From contig JAQVQF010000139.1 in the NCBI GenBank assembly GCA_028701715.1, forward strand, positions 1 through 6,002: a stretch of 6,002 nt of DNA. Reading direction: 5' to 3'. Below, piece by piece: positions 1 through 4,828 of the stretch; the stretch's first letter is position 1, and the number at the start of each line of letters is the position of its first letter. Under the pieces are notes generated by a model. That model was not told where the DNA came from and ran no database searches. It was given only the letters and a program-made list of their open reading frames with translations. The position numbers were made by a program, and so were the translations under genes. Source of the stretch: Eubacteriales bacterium. GTDB lineage: Bacteria; Bacillota; Clostridia; Oscillospirales; CAG-382.

Positions 1-1
1 C

Positions 2-304
2 GACATTTTCTTCTGGGATGACATACTCGGCAAAGCGCTTGAAATATCCTCCATGGGCATAAGGGTTGACGGCGCTTCCATGGCAAGCCAGCTTGAGGAA
101 GCCGGAAAAACAGAAAGAACGGGACGCATGTTCCATAAGCTTGTGCTCGACGGCACGCTTCCTCTCACCATCGGCGGGGGCATAGGTCAATCGAGGCTTT
201 CCATGCTGTTGCTCGGCAAAGCGCATATAGGCGAGGTGCAAAGCTCCGTATGGGACAAGGAAACCCTTGAAAAAGCCGAAAAGACCGGGATTGTTATTCT
301 ATAA
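2..304 (+). CDS. asnA: Aspartate-ammonia ligase (asparagine synthetase A), C-terminal 100 residues, 5' end outside window
   Basis: AsnA makes asparagine from aspartate and ammonia using ATP, in the cytoplasm. The open frame enters from the left edge and ends at TAA (302-304), giving the last 100 of roughly 330-340 residues usual for the family. The fragment reads DIFFWDDILGKALEISSMGIRVD and then carries the AsnA C-terminal hallmark LPLTIGGGIGQSR followed by KAHIGEVQSSVW. From family knowledge, AsnA shares the class II aminoacyl-tRNA synthetase core, and GGGIGQSR corresponds to its motif 3, whose Arg contacts ATP. The upstream ATG at 53 is internal and not the true start, because the match to AsnA extends left of it to the window edge. 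No frame damage is visible. It converges with the ABC transporter gene, with 57 bp between the stop codons and a shared terminator. The identification is firm; the start and promoter are not visible. Confidence 0.95.
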   Translation, partial: DIFFWDDILGKALEISSMGIRVDGASMASQLEEAGKTERTGRMFHKLVLDGTLPLTIGGGIGQSRLSMLLLGKAHIGEVQSSVWDKETLEKAEKTGIVIL

Positions 305-317
305 ATTTTATCATGCG

Positions 318-351
318 AAAAAACGCGCCCCGAACACGGGACGCGTTTTTT
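318..351. terminator. Bidirectional intrinsic terminator between asnA and the ABC transporter gene
   Basis: The hairpin has outer arms AAAAAACGCG (318-327) and CGCGTTTTTT (342-351), one C/A mismatch (328/341), an inner CCC/GGG stem (329-331 with 338-340) and a 6-nt loop GAACAC. The plus strand ends in six Ts (346-351). The minus strand ends in six Ts too (complement of 318-323). It lies 13 bp past the asnA stop and 10 bp past the ABC gene stop, so one structure can terminate both converging transcripts. Confidence 0.9.
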
Positions 352-361
352 ACTGCGATAT

Positions 362-3019
362 TTATTCCGTTCTCAACGCCACGACAGGATCCTTCTTTGA
401 AGCCATTCTTGACGGTATAAGTCCCGCAATAAATGTCAGCGTCATGGATATCAACACAAGCACGACCGCTCCGGCGACCGGCAGCGACGCTATATTATAA
501 ATATCCGAAAGCGAGCCTATTATCATATTCAACGGTATAATAAGCACCAGGGTAAGCAATATTCCCATAATGCCCGCTGCAAATCCGACTATCAATGTTT
601 CGGCGTTGAACACTCTCGAAATATCCTTCTTGGACGCGCCTATAGATCTGAGTATACCTATTTCCTTGGTGCGCTCAAGCACCGATATATAAGTAATGAT
701 GCCTATCATAATCGAGGACACCACAAGGGATATTGACACAAAAGCGATAAGAGCATAGGAAATGAAGTTAATTATTATGGAAACGGAGGACATAAGCAGT
801 CCGACATAGTCGGTATACTCAATGGCATTTCCGTCATCGGCGTGCTCCTTGTTATAATTATCTATTATTTCAAGTATTTTATCCTTCGCCGCAAACGAAT
901 CCGCGTAAATTCTGATAACCGAGGGCTTGTCGGTATCAACTATGCCTATCTTTTGGCATACGGATTCATAGGTTATGTCCGAGGACAGCACATTCTTGAA
1001 CAAAGCAATCACCTGCGTTTCGGACAGCATGGAGATATATGCCTCGAAAGCCTGACGCTGTTGTTCCGGGAGCGTGTCTATATACGCTTGAATTTCCGCC
1101 ATGGTTATTTCACCGCTGATAAATTCCAGTCCTGTAAGCACGTTTCTCGCGGGGTCGGCTATCTGCTGTTTGGCTATTTCGGAATTCATAATATCATTGA
1201 TGAGCTTTGAGGTCAATTCCGAGGAATAGCCTATCGCGCCTGAAGCCGAGGTGGAAATTGCGTTTTCGTCGGGTTTGATTATACCCACTATTTTCAATGT
1301 TATTGTGTTTTCCGTATTTTCTCCGTAGACAAGAGCTTTTATATAATCCTCGTCGCCTGACATATCGCTCCATACCTGATATTCTGCGCCGTTAACCTCA
1401 ACGACATGTTCCTTCACAAAAAAGTCGGAATTAAGCACAAGCTTGAATTCGGTGTTTAAAATATCGTCATACTGAATCACCGTCTGCTCGGTGTCAAGCG
1501 TCTCACCGCTCTGGTTGGCTTCCATTATGTCTTCCAGCTCCGACACATCCTTCATGCCGAGGGCGTACATCGCCATATCGCTCAGTTCGTTGTTTTCATC
1601 TACGATAAGCACCACCTCGTCATAGCTGTTCGGCCAATGACCTGCGACAACGTCAAACTGCTTATCCAAAAGCTCCTTGTCGTCGAGCATTTCGGTCCAT
1701 ACCGATATACCCGCCGATTCCGAAGAACCCGACTGATACATGGGATTGAGCGAGCCTGCCATCTGACCGCGCAGCTTGGCAAGTATATCGCTGGGGTTAA
1801 CCTTCAAAAGGCTTTGAACACCGTTTTTATCTGTATACATAGTGTAGATATTCAGATCGATCCCATACCCGTACTGTACCGTGGAAACATACTCGCTCAT
1901 ACCGCTGTCAGAGCTTTCGATAAACTTCTTGAAAGCCTCAAGGTTGTTTTCCTTTACTTCAGCAAGCATAGAATTTATCATTTTTGATGCCACGGTATTG
2001 GAATACACGGCGTCAAGGTCATGCTTTTCTTTGCTTTTTCCGGCGTCCGACATGGACTGCAGCAGGCTGACCATATCCACCGCTTCCTTTGTGATTTCAA
2101 GCGGATAGGAAGAAAGGGTGTCCTCCTGCACGCGGTTTATATACAGCTGTATACCGTTTGAAAGGGCAAGAATCAAGGCTATTCCTATAATTCCTATGCT
2201 TCCGGCAAAGGATGTAAGCACGGTACGACCTTTTTTTGTCATTAAATTCTTCAGCGAAAGAGAAAGCGCGGTGAAAAACGACATGGAGGTCTTTCTTATT
2301 TTTACACCCGCGGTGCTTGTTACTTTTTTGGCGGGAAGTTCTCCCTCCCTAAGCTCATCGCCTATGATATTTCCGTCAAGCAGTTTGACTATACGGGTTG
2401 AGTATTTTTCTGCAAGCTTGTCATTATGTGTCACCATTATGACGAGCTTATCTTTTGATATTTCCTTTAGGATATCGAGCACCTGCATGCTGGTCTTGGT
2501 ATCGAGCGCGCCGGTGGGTTCGTCGGCGAGGATAATATCGGGGTCGTTGACCAGAGCTCTTGCTATGGCAACCCGCTGCATTTGTCCGCCCGAAAGCTGG
2601 TTGGGCTTTTTTTTCAGCTGATCGCCCAGCCCCACCTTTTCAAGCGCCGTGATGGCTTTCCTTTTCCTTTCGTGTTTTGATACGCCGGAAAGTGTAAGCG
2701 CCAGTTCGACATTGGTTAGCACCGTTTGATGCGAAATAAGATTATAGGTCTGAAAAACAAAGCCTATAGTGTTATTACGGTAAACGTCCCAATCGTAATC
2801 CTTAAAGGATTTCGTCGATTTTCCCCTTATTAACAAATCGCCTTCCGTATATCTGTCAAGACCGCCGATGATATTTAGCAGCGTGGTTTTACCGCAGCCG
2901 GAAGGACCGAGTATCGAAACAAATTCGTTTTTACCGAATTCGATATCCACCCCTTTGAGAGCATTAACCTTTGTGCTTTTCGATACATAATCCTTTTTGA
3001 TGTTTTTTAATATAAGCAT
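362..3019 (-). CDS. MacB/FtsX-type ABC transporter, fused ATPase and permease (885 aa)
   Basis: A single polypeptide with MacB-like topology: an N-terminal ABC ATPase, one membrane helix, a large extracytoplasmic domain and three C-terminal helices. The ATPase (about residues 1-225) has Walker A GPSGCGKTT (38-46), Q-loop Q90, signature LSGGQ (142-146), Walker B IILADEP (162-168, catalytic E167) and H-loop H198, so it looks catalytically intact. TM1 is about 268-288, the outside domain about 290-745, and TM2-4 about 745-778, 807-833 and 843-868. The FtsX-like loop ERTKEIGILRSIGASKKDI lies near 782-800 and the chain ends SRMASKKDPVVALRTE. The start is ATG at 3019, not the ATG at 3043: it has AGAGGA (3032-3027) 7 nt upstream and overlaps the marR stop by one base (TAATG). 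Relatives act by mechanotransmission or export of drugs or peptides, or in resistance; the substrate is unknown. The outside domain is about 455 residues, well above E. coli MacB (about 648 residues overall). Probably co-transcribed with and controlled by the MarR repressor. No partner adaptor is visible. Confidence 0.93.
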   Translation of the reverse strand: MLILKNIKKDYVSKSTKVNALKGVDIEFGKNEFVSILGPSGCGKTTLLNIIGGLDRYTEGDLLIRGKSTKSFKDYDWDVYRNNTIGFVFQTYNLISHQTVLTNVELALTLSGVSKHERKRKAITALEKVGLGDQLKKKPNQLSGGQMQRVAIARALVNDPDIILADEPTGALDTKTSMQVLDILKEISKDKLVIMVTHNDKLAEKYSTRIVKLLDGNIIGDELREGELPAKKVTSTAGVKIRKTSMSFFTALSLSLKNLMTKKGRTVLTSFAGSIGIIGIALILALSNGIQLYINRVQEDTLSSYPLEITKEAVDMVSLLQSMSDAGKSKEKHDLDAVYSNTVASKMINSMLAEVKENNLEAFKKFIESSDSGMSEYVSTVQYGYGIDLNIYTMYTDKNGVQSLLKVNPSDILAKLRGQMAGSLNPMYQSGSSESAGISVWTEMLDDKELLDKQFDVVAGHWPNSYDEVVLIVDENNELSDMAMYALGMKDVSELEDIMEANQSGETLDTEQTVIQYDDILNTEFKLVLNSDFFVKEHVVEVNGAEYQVWSDMSGDEDYIKALVYGENTENTITLKIVGIIKPDENAISTSASGAIGYSSELTSKLINDIMNSEIAKQQIADPARNVLTGLEFISGEITMAEIQAYIDTLPEQQRQAFEAYISMLSETQVIALFKNVLSSDITYESVCQKIGIVDTDKPSVIRIYADSFAAKDKILEIIDNYNKEHADDGNAIEYTDYVGLLMSSVSIIINFISYALIAFVSISLVVSSIMIGIITYISVLERTKEIGILRSIGASKKDISRVFNAETLIVGFAAGIMGILLTLVLIIPLNMIIGSLSDIYNIASLPVAGAVVLVLISMTLTFIAGLIPSRMASKKDPVVALRTE

Positions 3020-3462
3020 TAACCGATCCTCTGTTTTCTGCATTTTTCTGCCGCCGCCTTACAAAAGATGCAAAGCGAACGATAAAAATTTTTGGTTTCC
3101 TCCTCGCCCATGCTTTCCAGCACCGAAGCGAACATAATAATCCTTTCGTTGCGGCGCGCAATCGCCGCAGCCCTGCCTTTTTCGGTTAAAATCACCGTTG
3201 TGCGGCGTTTGTCAAGCGTGTCGGAGCCTCGTTTTATCTCTCCCCTGGCTTCAAGGTGATTAAGCACCACGGAAACCCTTGCCGATGATATTCCCATAAT
3301 TTCGCAGATTTGCTTGGGGAAGACCGTTCCTTCGGCAGCGAGAAGATAATTTAAAATACATATCTCACCCTTGGTCACTCCGTCGACACTCAAGCGGGAT
3401 TTAGACTTAAAGACTACGGAAAGCTTTTCAATAAGCTCTTCCGCTGTTTTATTGTAATTCAA
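3019..3462 (-). CDS. MarR-family winged-helix transcriptional regulator (147 aa, TTG start)
   Basis: A small dimeric DNA-binding repressor. It begins with TTG at 3462, placed 5 nt after a strong AAGGAGGG (3475-3468); no ATG gives a comparable site. The winged helix covers about residues 30-95: a helix-turn-helix around VFPKQICEIMGISSARVSVV (48-67) with the recognition helix about 58-72, then the wing TLDKRRTTVILTEKG (82-96) with the D84/R86 signature typical of MarR. A long C-terminal helix (about 97-140) would form the dimer interface. It contains three cysteines near the end (131, 134, 141); a redox role is possible but only inferred. It is the first gene of an operon with the ABC transporter, and a palindrome over its own promoter start suggests autorepression. 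From family knowledge, such regulators release DNA on binding small phenolic, drug-like or other ligands. The ligand cannot be read from sequence. Confidence 0.92.
   Translation of the reverse strand: MNYNKTAEELIEKLSVVFKSKSRLSVDGVTKGEICILNYLLAAEGTVFPKQICEIMGISSARVSVVLNHLEARGEIKRGSDTLDKRRTTVILTEKGRAAAIARRNERIIMFASVLESMGEEETKNFYRSLCIFCKAAAEKCRKQRIG
3027..3032 (-). promoter_or_regulatory. Ribosome binding site and TAATG coupling junction of the ABC gene
   Basis: AGAGGA on the minus strand lies inside the last codons of marR, 7 nt before the ATG at 3019. The marR stop TAA (3021-3019) shares its last A with that ATG. The arrangement decides the start and suggests translational coupling, keeping repressor and transporter output linked. 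Confidence 0.8.
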
Positions 3463-3467
3463 AATAA

Positions 3468-3475
3468 CCCTCCTT
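3468..3475 (-). promoter_or_regulatory. Strong ribosome binding site fixing the TTG start of marR
   Basis: AAGGAGGG, close to full anti-Shine-Dalgarno complement, sits 5 nt before TTG at 3462. A near-perfect site with a weak start codon is a common way to keep repressor synthesis moderate. Confidence 0.8.
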
Positions 3476-3477
3476 TT

Positions 3478-3496
3478 TTGCTAACAGCGTTAGCAA
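3478..3496. promoter_or_regulatory. Probable MarR operator, 19-bp perfect palindrome over the transcription start
   Basis: TTGCTAACAGCGTTAGCAA has 8-bp perfect arms (TTGCTAAC/GTTAGCAA) around a 3-bp centre. It begins at the last base of the -10 box and runs to about +12, where a bound dimer would block RNA polymerase. Size and symmetry fit MarR-family operators. Assignment to the adjacent regulator rests on position, not on a known motif match. Confidence 0.75.
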
Positions 3497-3524
3497 TTAT
3501 ATCATTGCGCTCGGGTGTTGTCAA
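3496..3524 (-). promoter_or_regulatory. Consensus sigma-A promoter of the marR-ABC operon
   Basis: Reading leftward: -35 TTGACA (3524-3519), a 17-bp spacer, and -10 TATAAT (3501-3496). TGA directly before the -10 also gives the extended -10 TGn element. All twelve hexamer bases match consensus and the spacer is optimal. The predicted transcription start is near 3489, leaving about 27 nt of leader before the TTG start. An unusually strong promoter, expected to be held down by a repressor. Confidence 0.85.
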
Positions 3525-3544
3525 TAATATTAATAATTGTTAAC

Positions 3545-3573
3545 AAAAAAATAAAGCCCGTTTAACACGGGCT
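3545..3573 (-). terminator. Intrinsic terminator of the leftward unit upstream of marR
   Basis: On the minus strand AGCCCGT (3573-3567) pairs with ACGGGCT (3561-3555) across a 5-nt loop, followed by a T-rich tail (TTTATTTTTTT, 3555-3545). This ends transcription from the membrane-protein unit just before the marR promoter. The plus-strand side has no real T-run, so it is directional. Confidence 0.8.
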
Positions 3574-3710
3574 GATTTAATTAGGGTAAACTCTAAAAAT
3601 TGCGATAAAAGCGTATAAACTTATAAACAAGCTAAAGCGCTTGATAACAAAGGTATATTTTATTGTAACAGTCGTCTTCTGCGGCTTTTCGATAAAACCC
3701 TAATCCGTTT
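3574..3710. other. AT-rich spacer downstream of the membrane-protein gene; no feature identified
   Basis: 137 bp between the membrane-protein stop and its terminator. No open frame with a ribosome site, no strong hairpin and no promoter pair was found. A pair of 8-bp inverted copies (ATTAGGGT 3580-3587, ACCCTAAT 3697-3704) brackets it, within chance expectation. It is probably the 3' untranslated end of the leftward transcript. Confidence 0.4.
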
Positions 3711-4112
3711 TTACTTTTTTTGCATTTTCTTTACGGCTTTCGAAACAATCAACGCGGTGCTGTAAATAACGATATACAGCAGAGTCGCCATAAATACGAA
3801 AAGTATTATTTGTCTTGCGTCCGTTCCGGCATTTGCCATTATGAACGCCGACGCAAGCATGGCTGCGTATAGAATCAGTATATGAAACAGGCGTTTTGCG
3901 GAAGACGGCAGCTTTGTGTCAAACAGCAGAAAGGACGATCCGAAAACGCAGGAAAAAGCAAACAGGGTTACGATGTTTTTAAAGAGCAGCCGGTAAATGC
4001 CTATATCATTACTGATATCGGACATGCCTGTTGCCAACGCAAGCGAGTATATCAATACCGAAACGGTAAAAAACCACGAGGAACGATTGGCTGTTTGACG
4101 AAATCTATTCAT
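3711..4112 (-). CDS. Small four-helix integral membrane protein, function unknown
   Basis: A 133-residue hydrophobic protein with four predicted helices at about 12-29, 43-64, 75-95 and 101-123, a basic N-terminus (MNRFRQTANR) and a basic tail (SKAVKKMQKK), suggesting both ends face the cytoplasm. The size, four-helix layout and lysine-rich end resemble the DUF3021-type small membrane proteins of Bacillota, but that is an impression without a decisive motif. No catalytic residues, signal-peptide cleavage site or metal motif are seen. The start is ATG at 4112. The upstream site is poor (a weak AAGA about 9 nt before it), so expression may be low. It has 232 bp of repeat-rich DNA upstream and a 137-bp tail before its likely terminator at 3573-3545. 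No sequence link to the transporter operon or to pgi. Confidence 0.75.
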   Translation of the reverse strand: MNRFRQTANRSSWFFTVSVLIYSLALATGMSDISNDIGIYRLLFKNIVTLFAFSCVFGSSFLLFDTKLPSSAKRLFHILILYAAMLASAFIMANAGTDARQIILFVFMATLLYIVIYSTALIVSKAVKKMQKK

Positions 4113-4168
4113 TTATAATCTTATAACCATACCTTTCTGTCAAACCGTAAATGCTTTGCTTGTCGAAA

Positions 4169-4189
4169 TTGCGGCTATTAAAACCGCAA
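4169..4189. repeat. Small inverted repeat in the spacer upstream of the membrane-protein gene
   Basis: TTGCGG (4169-4174) and CCGCAA (4184-4189) form a 6-bp stem with a 9-nt AT-rich loop. On the minus strand it is followed only by TTTCG, so it is at best a weak terminator for the P-loop gene or a leader hairpin for the membrane-protein gene. Confidence 0.35.
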
Positions 4190-4211
4190 AGATAAATATT
4201 TCCGTTTATCG

Positions 4212-4267
4212 GTTGTCGGCTGTCGGATGTCGGCTGTCGGCTGTCGACTGTCGACTGTCGGCTGTCG
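4212..4267. repeat. Tandem heptanucleotide array, eight copies of consensus GCTGTCG
   Basis: Eight adjacent 7-bp units: GTTGTCG, GCTGTCG, GATGTCG, GCTGTCG, GCTGTCG, ACTGTCG, ACTGTCG, GCTGTCG. TGTCG is invariant in all eight; variation is confined to the first two positions. It lies wholly between two leftward genes. The 7-bp period reads the same in all three frames and has no stop, so the 72-codon frame running through it on the minus strand (4323-4105) is probably a by-product. Origin (slippage) and role are unknown. Confidence 0.95.
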
Positions 4268-4282
4268 GATTTATCTGACAGC
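4261..4282. repeat. Hairpin at the right end of the heptamer array
   Basis: The last repeat unit and the bases after it pair: GCTGTCGGA (4261-4269) with TCTGACAGC (4274-4282), giving 9 bp including one G-T pair around a TTTA loop. There is no T-run on either side, so it is not an ordinary terminator. Confidence 0.6.
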
Positions 4283-4300
4283 GTTTGCGTGTTTGGAATT

Positions 4301-4328
4301 AAAACGAAAAATGCAAAACGCAAAACGC
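4301..4328. repeat. Second tandem heptanucleotide array, four copies of consensus AAAACGC
   Basis: Units AAAACGA, AAAATGC, AAAACGC, AAAACGC in perfect 7-bp register, 33 bp from the first array but with an unrelated unit. GCGTTTGCGT at 4281-4290 can pair with 4318-4328 (one bulged A), so the block could fold as a stem-loop. On the minus strand it is T-rich (GCGTTTT) just past the P-loop gene stop and could help end that transcript. Confidence 0.8.
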
Positions 4329-4344
4329 ATGCCGTATTGAAAGA

Positions 4345-4773
4345 CTATTTTTCTGATTTTTCACCGACTAAAAATCTTTCAAGCCCGGCGGGCAGAGATT
4401 CGGTGAAAGCCGAGGCGGTAACCAGACAATTTATGTTTCTCTCTTCGAGTATTTTTTCTATTCTGAACATGAATTCACCAAAGGAAGCCATGTCTCCTCC
4501 GCATATTTTTAAAGCGGAATCGATGTAAATATCGGTAACGTCGTAATTTCCCGCCAGAATGCCGCATATAAAACCATAAAATTCGTCGGCGTCGATAATG
4601 CTGTAGCTTTTCGCGTCAACAAGACGAACCTGCGGTTTAAGCTGATAAGCAAGCTCCCTGCCGTATTCCACACATACGACCGAGCCTTTCGATTCAAGGG
4701 CGCTGCTGTTTGCGGCTTCAATTAAGGCTTTGGTTTTTCCGGTACCTTTGGCTTCCATAATTAACTTTATCAT
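4345..4773 (-). CDS. Small P-loop NTPase-like protein of unknown role (Clostridia family often labelled 'twitching motility PilT')
   Basis: 142 residues, single domain, cytoplasmic, with no membrane segment. The N-terminus MIKLIMEAKGTGKTKALIE carries a Walker A-like loop ending GTGKT (10-14), and DIYID (81-85) fits a Walker B strand. A second conserved-looking block is VRLVDAKSY (49-57) and IDSALKICGGD (84-94). I recall this architecture from short hypothetical ATP-binding proteins common in Clostridia and sometimes called PilT; it lacks the length and domains of real PilT, so that name should not be taken literally. The usual first Gly of the P-loop is Glu (E7). The start is ATG at 4773, since an in-frame TGA lies 9 nt upstream; GGAG is 11 nt before it, a long but usable spacing. 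It ends in TAG. It sits 55 bp after pgi on the same strand and may be read through from it or from its own weak promoter. Confidence 0.8.
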   Translation of the reverse strand: MIKLIMEAKGTGKTKALIEAANSSALESKGSVVCVEYGRELAYQLKPQVRLVDAKSYSIIDADEFYGFICGILAGNYDVTDIYIDSALKICGGDMASFGEFMFRIEKILEERNINCLVTASAFTESLPAGLERFLVGEKSEK

Positions 4774-4794
4774 ATCGCATCACACTCCGTTATT

Positions 4795-4823
4795 ATTTTA
4801 CTACTTTTTTTGTAATTTTACAA
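4795..4823 (-). promoter_or_regulatory. Possible weak promoter for the P-loop gene
   Basis: Leftward TTGTAA (4823-4818), a 17-bp spacer and TAAAAT (4800-4795) lie between pgi and the P-loop gene. The match is 4/6 and 5/6 and the leader would be under 20 nt. AT-rich DNA gives such pairs by chance. Confidence 0.35.
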
Positions 4824-4828
4824 GCCTT

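Noticed and set aside
842..2621. Several plus-strand open frames of 75-167 codons inside the ABC transporter gene
   Set aside because: They are antisense shadows of a long, well-supported coding frame, with no domains or ribosome sites of their own.
3019..3043. Longer start of the ABC transporter (ATG at 3043, adding MQKTEDRL)
   Set aside because: No Shine-Dalgarno before it, and it would overlap marR by 25 bp. The ATG at 3019 has AGAGGA and a TAATG junction, and begins right at the ABC domain (MLILKNIKKDY).
3580..3704. 8-bp inverted repeats (ATTAGGGT/ACCCTAAT) as the ends of a 125-bp mobile element
   Set aside because: An 8-bp match in about 137 bp of AT-rich DNA is not rare, there is no target-site duplication I can see, and the interior has no structure.
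4090..4136. TTGACA on the minus strand just upstream of the membrane-protein gene as a -35 box
   Set aside because: TATAAG is only 12 bp away, and TTATAA/TATAAA at 19-20 bp abut or overlap the start codon. No usable -10 at proper spacing.
4105..4323. 72-codon minus-strand open frame overlapping the start of the membrane-protein gene by 8 bp
   Set aside because: It starts inside one heptamer array and runs through the other. A stop-free 7-bp repeat keeps every frame open, giving a low-complexity SDSRQ-type protein. No convincing ribosome site.
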